From Pyricularia pennisetigena (Eukaryota; Ascomycota; Sordariomycetes; Magnaporthales; Pyriculariaceae): a stretch of DNA of 64,000 nt. The DNA lies in the NCBI RefSeq assembly GCF_004337985.1, contig NW_021940918.1:62001-126000 (forward strand), written 5' to 3'. How positions within the stretch are numbered: the stretch's first letter is position 1; every line of letters starts with the position of its first letter. The translations under genes and the position numbers were made by a program. A model generated the notes under the pieces. That model saw only the letters and a list, made by a program, of their open reading frames with translations, was not told where the DNA came from and made no database searches. Shown in pieces: positions 23,293 to 34,436 of this stretch.

Positions 23293-25343
23293 ATGTCTAA
23301 ACGCGGCCCTTCAGTTTTGGTACGTTTGGCCTTGTACCTTGAAATTTTTGTTTTCAGGGTAGAGAAGCGCCTGATAGACCAACAGACGACTAACTTATGG
23401 CTATGCACCATGATTAGGTGACAGACGCGCGCGACCGACCGTCCGCTCGCGGCAGCGCAAGCCGTGGAGGCCCTGCGAGGTCAGGGCAGGGCGGCCCCGG
23501 GCGAGACAAGATGCCCATGCGCTTCGTTTCGGTCGACAACGTGCTGCAATACGCCTCCGAAATCCCATCCGGCCAACCACGTGTTCCGCCACCGGGTCAG
23601 CAGGGCGTCCACCTCCACCATGCGCGACCCGGAGGCGGCCCATCGATGCGGCGGAACAGCCACGGAGGGCTGCCCACGCTAGCCAGCATACGAACTGGCC
23701 TTCAGAACGTGCCAAGCCGCACGACCAAGATCAGCGAGAAGTTGGTCCTCCTGCCCGAAATGGAGAAGGGCGACGACGATGACGATGACGATGACGCCGA
23801 CGGGGAGACGCTGCCGCCTCCAGTACTGCGGCAGGACAGCTCCGAGGACACGCCACTGCGTGACGAGGAGCTCGATGTTTTGCGCAAGAGGGGCGGAATC
23901 AGAGGCAAAAGCTTTGCCGAGAGGCTACCCAAGGTCCAGAGGGGAGATCGCGTTTCGAGGCTCACGGCATATTGCACCGCCCAGGCGGTCAAGATGAAAC
24001 CAACGGCTGATTTCCTACGAACCAAGCTCGGCGCAAAGACCAAGCTGTACGACGACTGCCTCTACACCGTCTTCCATCTACCTTTACTTCCCGGAACCGA
24101 TGGGTACCGGGTCCGGAGCCGACCCGTGCTGAAAACTCCGGGCACGGGGAAGACGGTACTGGATATTGAGATCGAGCGGAGCGAGAGGCGGGACGAACAC
24201 ATGGGCTACTTTTACGAGTATCCTACTACGGAGGAAGGGACCGATATCCCCGCGCCGGTAAACGGGAGCCACGACATGGCCATGAATGGTCCAAGCCCGG
24301 TAGACAGGCTGGTGGCCGAGGCCAAATCGTTTGCTGAGATGTTTGTCTTTTCATACGGTGTTGTCGTGTTCTGGAACTTCACCGAGAACCAGGAAAAGGA
24401 CATCCTGGCCGACATGACTTTCTCCGAGAATGAGGAGGGCGTGTCTCTACAGACCCGTCCACTGGACCAAGATGACTACGAGACGGAGGAGTTTCATTTT
24501 GATTACAGCGCCGACGTAAAGAGGCCACGGGTCTTCAACGACATGATCACGCTGTTGCCCAGGAGCGATCACATGGTCAAGCTGACTATCAGCCACGCAA
24601 TCGCGCAAAGTACTAAGCTGTGCTATTTTGAGGAGAAGATGTCGGATACGATGCTCGATGCCCAACACGTGCCCAAGCAACTGGCTTTGACGGGAGAGCT
24701 CGCCATGACGAGGACTGAAATTGTAAAGATACTCGGGAGACTGTTCAAAAGCCGTGTTGACATCAACTTATGTGAGTTTATACCTCGAAACTTGTTATTT
24801 CTTACTCGTCTTCGTTGCCTTTGAATCTCCGTGTCGTTGCTGCACACCTGAGACATGGCTGACCAAATTCGGCACTTAGCATCCAACATACTCGACGTGC
24901 CCAACTTCTTCTGGGATTCGGAGCCGACATTACACCCTCTCTATGTTGCCATCCGGGACTACCTCGAGATAGATCAGCGCATCAAGGTTCTCAATGAGCG
25001 ATGTCGGGTGTTTCTTGATCTCGCCGAAATATTGTCAGACTCGGTAGCCGACGCAAAGATGAGCTCCATCACCTGGATCATCATTATCCTCATTGTGGTC
25101 AGCATTCTGGTCACAGTAACCGAGGTGACACTGAGGTTCGGAATATTGGAGAAGGAGAGAGGTAAGAAGGGAGTTGGTGATGAAGTCGGGCAGCCGGAGC
25201 TGAGGAGTGATTTGTTAAGTCGGCTAAGAGATGCGAATATCTCTTTGGATGAGCTACGAATCTGGGGTCAGGGCCTGAGTGAGCCCGAAAAGGGTGCAGT
25301 ATGTGGCTCAACGTACGTGGGCAGGACATTTGCAGGTGTTTGA
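23293..25343 (+). CDS. DUF155 protein (Rmd1/Rmd8/Sif family) with C-terminal membrane helix
   Basis: Exons 23293-23319, 23418-24771 and 24880-25343 give 614 residues. The first coding exon is only 27 nt (MSKRGPSVL), and its donor GTACGT and acceptor TAG keep phase 0. The second intron joins DINL to SSNILDVPNFFWDSEPTLHP, the conserved C-terminal signature of the DUF155 family. The N-terminal ~130 residues are disordered, with a run of eight Asp near residue 125. The core contains RLTAYCTAQAVKM, VFSYGVVVFWNF and FNDMITLL, then a coiled region and a hydrophobic helix at about 525-541 (WIIIILIVVSILVTVTE). Yeast relatives are Rmd1/Rmd8 and S. pombe Sad1-interacting factors; a mitochondrial member is RMND1. 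Biochemical function is unclear. The family call is firm; the choice between Rmd1 and Rmd8 is not. Confidence 0.9.
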
Positions 25344-25959
25344 GAGTGGGAATTACTACAACAACGGTCCTATCTCAACCCCCCGCCTTTTTTTTTTTTT
25401 TTTGTTCTTTTCTTCTGTTTCTGTTTTACTCTTCCTCATTCTTTCTACTCCGGGGTAGCATTTTGGGTCCTGATTCAGCACTCACTTGTTTACCTCCTAT
25501 CTAGCGAAGGCGTATTGGTAAACAAGTCAGGGAATTCCTCGAACCGGCATTACTCCCAAGGTTGATTACGGATGATTAGATGAGTGATATCCCCAAGTTA
25601 AACGTAAACCTTGGCGGTCATGTGTGAGACCAAGTAAGTCCGATTTCGGCATGTGCAGACAACATGGTTTGTAGAGATAAATCACAAAACAAGTCTGACT
25701 GATTTCAAGCTATAGATGCTGGTCAAGCACAAGCTACTTATGCTTGTCGGGTCTGTGTGTCTCTCCGTTCTTGTTTGCCGTAATCAACATGCATAGTGAC
25801 CGCCACAGATAAGGATAAGAACAAAACGCCACAACACCAGCCTGCGAACGCGCTCCAGGTATCCCAACCCATCCCGAAGATGAAAAAGAGAAAAAGCAAG
25901 AAAAGAAAGAACGCCACAAGCGTGGCCATGTCAGGTCTTAAAGCAGCGCCCGCATCGCA
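25344..25959. other. Convergent intergenic region
   Basis: 3' flanks of the DUF155 and zinc-ribbon genes. A 16-nt T tract lies at 25388-25403. Lysine-rich and phenylalanine-rich open frames near 25740-25930 are low-complexity and lack support. Confidence 0.55.
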
Positions 25960-26498
25960 TTATCCATATCTCATCGGTTGTTGCCCCGGGGGTGGGCCAC
26001 CCCAGCCAGGTGGTGGCCCATACTGTGGCTGCATGGGATATCCAGCGCCGCCTCCTCCTCCTCCCCCTCCTTTCATCTGTTGTACATCGGGTCGGTGCTC
26101 AAGTGGTTGTGCAAAGTTGCAAACGCGGCAGGTGATATCTGTGTAGCCTTTGATGGAAAGAGGTATGACGGGCTGAAGAGGAGAGGAGTCGAATGTCAGT
26201 TGCCCATCCTAGGTACCTAAACATGTACGAATGTTAAGCGACATTGGCTTTTTAGTGGGTCTTACTTACAATGAAGCAGAAGGTGAACCAAGGATTCGTC
26301 TTTTGGACGCTGGCGGCGTAATTTCCGCAGTTGTGGCATTGACAGGTGATTCCTTCGTATCCTGTTGCGGGCCATGAGCGCGGTCAGTGTGTTTGCTCCT
26401 CAGGAAAATGAAATGCAGACAAGGTGTAAGCGCGCCCCATGCATACCTTCAACTTCCTTACGGAAGGTGTGCTCGCCGCAGGTGAAGATGAAGCACAT
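25960..26498 (-). CDS. Small zinc-ribbon protein with Gly/Pro-rich tail
   Basis: Three short exons, 26447-26498, 26270-26361 and 25960-26172, give 118 residues; each is too short to stand out as an open frame. Donors are GTATGC and GTAAGT, acceptors CAG and CAG, and phases match. The protein starts MCFIFTCGEHTFRKE. Cysteines C24, C26 and C29 (TCQCHNCGNY) and C63/C66 (TCRVCNF) form two half-sites separated by a hydrophobic stretch (PWFTFCFIPVIPLS). This matches the small zinc-ribbon (zinc_ribbon_15-like) proteins common in fungi. The tail is GGGGGGGG followed by proline/glutamine/tyrosine-rich sequence ending PMRYG. Zinc binding is inferred from the cysteines; the cellular role is unknown. It is divergent from RPP1. 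Confidence 0.85.
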
Positions 26499-27341
26499 TG
26501 TATGAATGGCGCAGGCTGCGGCCGGAAGAGACGGGTGCTGAGCTTCTACCTCGTCTCTGTTCGTCAACCCTCGTCTGAGAAAGTTTAGGGCCTCTCCAAC
26601 TGGGTACCGCGATGATCCGGACGAGACTCTTGAGATTGGTAGGCAGCTGGCTGATCTACCGTGAATGGCGACGCTATGCTACTATATAAATTTGACCTAG
26701 ACTAGAAGCTGTAGCTAGGCTGGCAAGGGAATGCGATCAATCAAACGGCTTGAACATCAAGTCAGCGGCAAGGCAGGATTCATATACAATGGAATAAAGA
26801 CGGAGTGTCCAGTCACGTACCTGCGAACCTCACAGAAGTAAGTTGGTAAGGTGGGTGCGTAATTGTGGCTGAGCATCGCCCCCACAAGGCCTTACAGTAC
26901 AGAGGCCAGTCCCAATAGAGACTAGCGGCAGATCATTGCCAAGCAAACAAAGTATCCTCCTTGCCTTATCGTGCTTATCGCCCCTGCGAGTTTGTCTCTT
27001 TTTTTTTTTTTTTTTTTTTTTTTTCTCCCTTTGTCTCTCTTGCAATCATCCTTGCACTTCGATAGAGCTACGAACCCCACAGACATGGAGGAAACCTGGC
27101 GCAAGGCAAACAAAAAGTTTGATGTAATTACCTAGCTGGCCGTATCACGTCAATTTCCACTGGATTGGGCCTTGGGCTCACTTAAGCTCGGGGAGAAATA
27201 AACCTTAAATGTAATCACAAAGAACCGGTTCATCCTGCGACACGCGCCGCCGTTGACAACCCCAATCCCAAAACTAACCTGACCACGCGCCCCCCCTCCT
27301 CTACTCCCTCGCAAGGTGCCCAAACGCACCCGCGCGCCACC
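26499..27341. other. Divergent promoter region, zinc-ribbon / RPP1
   Basis: 843 bp shared upstream region. It contains a T tract of about 26 nt at 26999-27024. No gene seen. Confidence 0.55.
26999..27024. repeat. T26 tract in the zinc-ribbon / RPP1 promoter
   Basis: About 26 consecutive T. Similar runs occur at 3858-3874 (17 T), 25388-25403 (16 T) and 50111-50131 (21 T), all outside coding exons. Confidence 0.85.
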
Positions 27342-28286
27342 ATGATCTATGATCTCAACATCAACTGGTCACCGTCCACGACTGCATCGGCTCTGGAAGT
27401 TACACTCCGCCAAGCAGCCGTCCTCGGCTTCGACGTCGTCGCCATCAACCACGCAATCAACAAGCTCCCCATCCCTTCGCCCATAACCAACCCACTCCCG
27501 CTGGTACCCCAGTCCAAGACCCTTCCGACCGTGCTCCGCCGCGCAACTGTCCAGTATGCCGACCCACGCGACAACCACCGGCTCGACGCCGTCGCCGCCG
27601 CCTTTGACATACTTGCCGTCTGCCCCACGAACGAGGCCGCATTCAACCACGCCTGCGTCAACCTCACAGAGCCCAGTATCCTCACCCTCGACCTGGCCGC
27701 CAACCTGGGCTTCTATTTTCGCCCCAAGAGCGTCATGGCTGCCGTGCGCCGCGGCGTCAGGATAGAGATTTGCTACAGCCAGGGAGTCGGTGCCCGTGAT
27801 TCTCGGTCTAGGGCCCTCTTTGTCGCGAATCTGGTCGGGCTGCTCCGAGCCTCTAAGGGCAGGGGCCTGATAGTGTCGAGCGGCGCGGCCGCCGGTTCAC
27901 CTGGACTGCTGCGGGCCCCCGCCGACGTGGTAAACCTCCTGGCCGTGTGGGGTATGGGCACCGAGAGAGCCCTGGACGCTCTCAGCGGGAACCCCAGGGG
28001 TGTGGTTGTGAACGAGGGTATCAAGAGGAGCGCGTTCAGGGGCGTAATAGACGTGGTGCATGGCGCTGGCGCCGCGGAAGGCGAGGAAAATGGGGGCGAA
28101 ACCGCAGGCACCATGGCGGGCGAGAAGAAGGGCAAGCAGGGAGGTAGCCAAGAAAAGGGTCTCAAAAGGAAAAACGGCGAGCAAACCGGTGCTGGCGACG
28201 ACCAGAAGCTCAGCAAGAGGCAAGCAAAGAAGCAAAAGCAGCAGAGTCAGGTTGTAAAACAAAGTAGAGGAGCAGGCAAAGGCTAA
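27342..28286 (+). CDS. RPP1: RNase P / RNase MRP protein subunit Rpp1 (human p30)
   Basis: An intronless frame of 314 residues. The ATG at 27342 follows CGCCACC, a good context. The fold is the RNase P p30 TIM-barrel type: MIYDLNINW at the N terminus, AAVLGFDVVAINHAI, FDILAVCPTNEAAFNHAC, LDLAANLGFYFRPKSV and GVRIEICYSQGVGARDS, then LIVSSGAAAGSPGLLRAPADVVNLLAVWGM. These are the conserved p30 stretches. The C-terminal ~80 residues are Gly/Lys/Gln-rich and probably disordered and nucleic-acid or nucleolus directed (KRQAKKQKQQ). Function in other organisms: tRNA 5'-leader processing and pre-rRNA cleavage in the nucleus. It is GC-rich compared with its flanks. Strong identification. Confidence 0.94.
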   Translation: MIYDLNINWSPSTTASALEVTLRQAAVLGFDVVAINHAINKLPIPSPITNPLPLVPQSKTLPTVLRRATVQYADPRDNHRLDAVAAAFDILAVCPTNEAAFNHACVNLTEPSILTLDLAANLGFYFRPKSVMAAVRRGVRIEICYSQGVGARDSRSRALFVANLVGLLRASKGRGLIVSSGAAAGSPGLLRAPADVVNLLAVWGMGTERALDALSGNPRGVVVNEGIKRSAFRGVIDVVHGAGAAEGEENGGETAGTMAGEKKGKQGGSQEKGLKRKNGEQTGAGDDQKLSKRQAKKQKQQSQVVKQSRGAGKG

Positions 28287-28974
28287 AGTCTCTCATTGTG
28301 TTTTAATCTTGCATTGCATTGGCGTTCTAGGTTGATTGCGGATACAGCTCATAGGCTCAATGGTTGGCCCGCATGGTCATAAACTGCGACATTGATTATC
28401 TAGGTATTTATTCATCATTTCAGGCCACTGCGACCTGACCGCACGTCACACTCGCTTCATTCTCTGACTGGGATCCGACAGTTTTATATATAACGAACTA
28501 TAGGAACCCAACTACAGACATTCCAATATATGCTAAGGAGAACCCTTGCCGAACCGGTATTAGGAAGAAGCGAATCTGACAAGAAAGGAAAAAAGAAAAC
28601 ACTATAGCGAAACGCAGCCAGGCTTGGGGGGACATGCAAAAAAGAAGGAAAAAGAAATACAAAGAAGTAGAAAGATGATTGCAATGAAACCAAGTGAAAT
28701 GACGGCCAAGGCAGTAGCCGCTAACTATTAGCCACTGTGGCGGGTATATCTCATTCTTAGAATCTTGTCCGTATGATACTGTTTTTATGGGACTCTTCTT
28801 GAAGCTTGTCATTAGCTGATAATCCGATAAAAGTCAACAAAAACGATTGTGCTATGTACTGTGGTATCTGATACATAGGAAATCAATATTAAACGTCTTG
28901 CCGACGCCACGGACAGCCAGAAGAGTAGAAAGATCTAGTTATCATAAAAAAAAAAGGGGCGGGGGGAAGACCGA
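28287..28974. other. Convergent intergenic region, RPP1 / secreted repeat protein
   Basis: 3' flanks of two convergent genes. Purine-rich at 28575-28680 and an A-then-G tract at about 28947-28967. No gene seen. Confidence 0.55.
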
Positions 28975-30618
28975 TTAAGTCCTAGGTGCCGGGTTCGCTG
29001 GTACCAATGCACCCAGCGATAGCACTGAATTGAGCGTCAGTCCGCTGATGTCTATGTTGGGTTGCGCAGGAGCTCCAGCATTGTTTGCCACATCAGGAGC
29101 AGGAGTTGTTGAAGGCGGGGCTGCAGCCACGGGAAGAGCAGTCGGGACAGTTGCTCCGGCCGCAGGCAGCGTCGAGTTGGGGATCTCGGCACCAAGGTTA
29201 AGTTTTGACGACAGTGCGGGGGTCGGTGACGGTGCTGCAGGAGCTGGGGGCGAAGGAGTGGGCTCAGGCGCCGGGGATGCTTGTGCGGGAGGTGTCGCAG
29301 GGGTGGCGGCCGGTGGCGGGGATGCTTGGGCAGGAGGAGGCGAAGACTCTTGCGCGGGAGGTGCCGCAGGGGCGGCGGCCGGTGGCGGGGATGCTTGGGC
29401 CGGAGGAGACGAAGACTGTTGCGCGGGAGGTGCCGCAGGGGCGGCAGCCGGTGGCGGGGATGCTTGGGCAGGAGGAGACGAAGACTGTTGCGCGGGAGGT
29501 GCCGCAGGGGCGGCAGCCGGTGGCGGGGTCGCTTGGGCAGGAGGCGTAGCAACTGGGTCGGTGGTGGCGGCCGGCGGGGCTGGGATCGTATTCTGACCAG
29601 CCGGAGGTGGGATGTAGGTGACCCGCTGGTTATCGGCTCCGGGTGGCGGAGGAAGTCCTGGGTTGGCGGCAACCGGCGGGGTGGGAGCGGCAGGAGTGGC
29701 CGCAGCGCCATCCGACTTGGTTTTCTCGCGCTGCGAGTCGGCGATCGGGATGACGGTGACACCAATTCCACCTCGTGGGCCTGTACCGGGAAGGAGCCCC
29801 GGGGGCGGGGAAGCGGCCGGGGCAGCGACCGGTGGTGCGGTCATATTGGGGGACGCCCCTGGCTCGATGGCTCCAAGAGCTGGCGGTGGTGCTGACGGCT
29901 TGGCGCCCTCAGCGCCACCCTTCTCCTTTCCACGATCCTTCTTCCCTTCTCCCTTTTTCTTGCCATCCTTTCCCTGTCCCTTTCCTTGGCCGGCCGCCGG
30001 TGCCGTGCCGTTAATAGCACCCAAGTTGGCGCCCTCGTTCTTCTTTCCTCGACCGGCCGCCGGTGCCGTGCCATTGATGGCGCCCTCGTTACCCTTCCCC
30101 TTGCCTTCCTTCTTCCCCCCCTCCTTCTTTGCGCCCTCCTTCGCGCCCTCTTTTTTTGCGCCCTCCTTCTTCTTCCCCTCGTCTACTGCAGTTCCGTTTC
30201 CTGCAGTGCCACCATTCTCCGGTTTTTTGCCCTTTTTGCCCTCTTTCTGCCCGCTGTTTCGTTTGCCATCGTTGGCGCCATTTTGTAGATCGGTGTTGGG
30301 CGTTGCGCCGTTGCGCTGTCCAGCGGCTTTCCCTAAGAGCCCGAGAATCTCTCGGACAAGGTCTCCGGCCGCAATGTTCTGACCCTGGCCTCCCGCAACT
30401 ACCTGTGGGTTCGCGGGGAGGCCAGCTTGTTGTTTTGCGGCCTCTTTATTAAGTTGTCCAATGATATCGATAGCCACCGCCTGTCAAAAATTTGCCGTAA
30501 GGTGAGAATGTGCCTTCCTCAAATCATTCACTTTGTGTCATCACAGAAAGCTTCAACCCACCTGTGCCAAAACCGCGGATACAGCCAGAACCAGCAAGTA
30601 CTGCAGAGAAAGTCTCAT
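28975..30618 (-). CDS. Predicted secreted Pro/Ala-rich tandem-repeat protein
   Basis: Exons 30562-30618 and 28975-30480 (intron 30481-30561, donor GTGGGT, acceptor ACAG) give 520 residues. The first exon encodes a signal peptide almost exactly (MRLSLQYLLVLAVSAVLA), so splicing is needed to give the protein an export signal. A short helical region (QAVAIDIIGQLNKEAAKQQ) follows, then a Lys/Gly/Glu-rich stretch with repeated INGTAPAAG motifs. A Pro/Ala/Ser region contains 23-residue repeats (PPAQASPPPAAAPAAPPAQ+SSS). No GPI-anchor signal or cysteine pattern is obvious. The composition resembles wall-associated or matrix proteins, but homology cannot be judged because of low complexity. Function unknown. 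It faces a 4.5-kb gap on its 5' side. Confidence 0.8.
29276..29550. repeat. 69-bp coding tandem repeat in the secreted protein gene
   Basis: Units start at 29321, 29390 and 29459 (69 bp each), with a further partial copy at 29528 and a 45-bp partial copy at 29276 that lacks 24 bp. Copies are nearly identical at nucleotide level. Each encodes 23 residues of Pro/Ala/Gln/Ser. Confidence 0.9.
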
Positions 30619-32521
30619 CTTTCTCTAATCGTCGACAAAAGGCGAGGTCCCTTCCTCTTTTGTTTGTTCAATACATCTAGTGCGCAGCACGTTGTCGAAT
30701 GTGGATGTATAAAGAGCGTAGGTAACAGGCCAGCCGTCTAATAGAAAGGATGCTCTCGATGGGATCAACCCGAGCTTCTCTTTCGGTCAAACAAGTTGCT
30801 TGACAGTAATGAGCGTCGGTTCACAGGGGAAAGGAAGGAACAATCCCAATGGATTCGTGCTTCCACCTCGTTGTCGGGCTAGTCGATGACAAGATTAGGA
30901 AGGGAGAGGTCAGAGATGATGCAACAAGTGCTACACAGGGAACGCCCAAAACGATCCGGCGTTCGCTGCCTCGCTCTCGAACCAAAATCAAGTCACAATA
31001 GCGATGTAATGAGTGACAGGCAAGTAAGGGTTATCCCTCCAAGATATTGTAAGGTGTGGCGGCTCGGAGATCCGGATATACCCCCAAGGAATGTTGAAGC
31101 GAAAAAAGAAAGAAAAAAAAAAACCAAAAAAAATAAAAAAATAAAAAAATAAAAAAAATAAAAAAAAGAACACCAATCAAGAAAACAGATGCGAACTAGT
31201 CAGCGCGAATAGCTGTCTAAGAAGTGAGGGTAGAAGGCAAGGGGTTGAAAAGAACGCGCAACCCTCTCAATGGAGATCTTTTAGAAGATAGTTGGGATGA
31301 GGCTGGAACGGGAACGTGGGAATGAAAGTGGGAGGACGGAAGGTGGGAAACGAATGATTTTGGGCAAGGGACCACCACAAGATGGGGTCGACACCACAGG
31401 GACAAATCCAGGCTGTTTCAAGCCCCTTTCTGGGTTGTGACTTCGGCGACAAAACAGAGCTGGCCTGTCGCCCACTTCATGAATGCTTGGCGGCGCAGAT
31501 GCCCAGGAGAGGCATGCATGGGATACCGCCCTAAATTAGGAGGGAGGGGTGTGAGTGAGTGTGATGCCGCCCTCCATTAAAGGTAGGTGCTATCTACAGT
31601 ACGTACTCCGACTTTGTTATGTGTACTGTAAGTATGAATAGTACCTATTAAAGGGCAGCTGACAGATCTCGGGGCAAGGGCAACGCATGGGCTGGGAGGG
31701 TAGTGCTGTCTGCCTCCCTGATTCTGGAGCCTCCTAGAGTCTTGGGCGACTCCACCGCGAAGAAATACCAGACGCCACCGCTGCACTGGCGTGAAATATC
31801 AACCGACTCGTGCCATCAACAACGGCTGGCCACAAGGAGCTTTCTGTGGCAGCTCGCTGGTTCGCATTACCGGCAGATGCCAACTGCCACCGGGCGCCAC
31901 TTGACACATTGTCAGTATCGACGACGGAGAACTGATCCCAAATGTTTAATCGACCCGGCATTGGGAATATCAGGGGATGAAATATTACTCCCGTCGACAC
32001 TTAAAGAAAACTGGGACAGAGAAAAGAAAAAAGCCCCGAGGTTAACTCCTTGGCGGGTTAATTGCGGGGATGATCAACCTAGTCACCTTTTCGACCCCAA
32101 CTGTGCATTAGTTCCAGCACCGATTTGTTAATGATTGATAATTAATTAGTACGTAGCGGTAAGTGATACATGCCTAGCTCAACCAGTTCTCAGTTAATAC
32201 CTTTCCTACCTAATCCAGTGGCAGGCGGGCGTCGGGCGTCGGGCGACGAGAAGCGAAATGCCGAAGCAGAGGTTCGAGGTGAAGAGAAGTTTTGTCAGAA
32301 TTTTGATACTTGCCCCTGACGAAAGTTGTTTGATGTGCGTGACCTTGGAGCAGGGGTTCTAGGGTACGGGAGACTGGAAAGGAGCTTGTGGGTCCCAACG
32401 GTGCCCCTCCTTGGCTCCATCCCGCTTCAGAGTGGTCTGACAAAAGGAGGCTTTTCGATTTTTGGAAACCCTAGGGGCCACGATCCGTCAATGCAATGAT
32501 GCATAGATATCCATAAAATTG

Positions 32522-32544
32522 GTACAGTACAGTACAGTACAGTA
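32522..32544. repeat. GTACA pentamer microsatellite
   Basis: About four and a half copies of GTACA in tandem, the densest point of a wider scatter of TACAGTA words. Confidence 0.85.
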
Positions 32545-34385
32545 TCTACGTGATATCCCCTTTGTGTATACTAAATTTAAGGCAACACGCGTGCTTGGTG
32601 CACATCTTGGCCTTTCGAAGTATGTACGATAGTAGTAACTACCAAGGTAAATTGGCCTCGCGGTGGTGTACAGTACCGTACATGCTTCAAACACCTGCAG
32701 TGTCTTGATTGCCGCCAGGTCAATCATGCAAAACATCTAATCTTTTCCACACTGGCATGGGTACTGTATGGCTTAATAACCAGACACGTTTTTATCACTA
32801 CAAAAATTATGACGCTAATGTCTTAACAGGACTCGAACATCATCATCAGCAAGGACCCCTGACGTTCATCACGACAAAACCACCGTCGATCACCCGTGTA
32901 AGCACACGAATGGGGAATCAAGATAGTATTTTTCTTTCCTTTCCTGTCTCCGCTACGAACTTATCCGTACATACGCTTTTTTTTTTCTCAATTTCCCCCG
33001 TCCAACAGACAAAGCACAATCAATACATGTGTCATATACCATGTGGTAAACTCTATGTTAGTAACCAACTCTACTTTACTTGAACGTTTGTTTGTAAAAG
33101 GCAGTCCCGGCAGCCACGACTTGGCAAAGAACATATGCAAGTCTTGTCATTTGTACCTTGCCTACCTTGTCTGTCTAGTTTCTGGTAGCGGCTTCGCCTT
33201 TTAACGCAGCCTGGCAAGTGTGGTTATTGGCATCTCGCTTGAGTTCCAATTTTCTTTTCTGGCGAGACCTTAAGTGATAGATAGATAGTTCAGCTCCAGC
33301 CTCTTGCCATACTATAAGTGGGACGGCACATTGGATCTTGGCGGCTCAAGTTTCCCCAGTACAGTAAAAGGTATCACAGATAATCTTGCACACCCTTTAA
33401 CTGATTCTCGACGAATTGAAATCGTCCTTCATGATCCCATGGACGGTGTGAAAATCCTCTTTTTCGTCTGCAAGTCTGCTGCGATACATGTTCGGACGGC
33501 AGTCTAACTTTGGTATGCTTGTCTGTTTAGCGGAGGCTTGGTATTTCTTGGCTTCAAGGGAAAATGTGGCTCTTGTCAGTGGAGAAAAAAAGGGGAAAAA
33601 AAAAGATGGAAACCAAGTCAGTTGAAGCAAACACCTCTATTGGAAGCCAAACAAACGTCCCAATATCACTGCAATCCACACTTTCTCTACTCGTCCTGTA
33701 CAGTATACACATGTTCTCTTCGGTAATAACATACCACCGTTTGTCTTCTTTTCTCATACCTCGTCACACATATGAGTTGAAAATCCAGACTGAGATCTGC
33801 GTCCTCAAGCACCACACACAGGCACGTGCAGGCTGCCATCGGATGATCAACGCTTGATGGGCGATCCTTTAGAGTATTCGGATTTTTGCCCATGGCCTCG
33901 TCAGAACCAACCCCTTGGCCCCCCTCCCCCTTGGCTTACTGTACTATACTGTAGGACAGGATTTCCACAAGCGGTAACCGAAACACATAGCTGCGACGCC
34001 TCTATGTGGAAAAGGTGGGGTGTTATTCTTTCCTCTTGTTTTTACCGTCTTCTTATTGAGTTACATTCGTTTCTTTGGTTGTTTTTATGTAATGAAATAC
34101 TTTTTGGTGTAGAAACATAAGAAGGTCAACTTCTGGTTGCAGGCCTCAAGTTGTTGCTTGTTTGGTCTCAAAAGAGATCCATGCCCAGCCAAGTGATACG
34201 TACTGGAATTAAGATCCCGTCATCTACAGCAAGGTAGGTACCAAATACGAAGGATAAGCTGAAGGATATTCGGGTGAGAGTCCGCCTCACTTAAAGTTCG
34301 GATACCCACCCTGTCAAGCCTGTCTTGTCTGTCACCAACCACATACTTCTGGTGTATACCATGCCATTTTTTTTTATATGCTTGT

Positions 34386-34436
34386 CTCTCTCTCTCTGCC
34401 TCTGCCTCTGCCTCTGCCTCTGCCTCTGCCTCTGCA
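34386..34436. repeat. CT then CTCTGC hexamer microsatellite
   Basis: A short CT dinucleotide run followed by about seven copies of the hexamer TGCCTC, ending at TGCATC. Confidence 0.9.

Noticed and set aside
25530..25560. CCGGTTCGAGG-like B-box on the minus strand, possible tRNA
   Set aside because: No matching A-box, acceptor stem or anticodon arm could be built around it.
29281..30382. Plus-strand frames of 204 and 254 codons opposite the secreted repeat gene
   Set aside because: They arise from the GC-rich 69-bp repeat read on the other strand (Gly/Arg or Ala/Gly runs), without splice context or signal peptide.
31703..32131. 142-codon frame in the 4.5-kb gap
   Set aside because: It begins without a good ATG, has no recognised domain and no splice partner.
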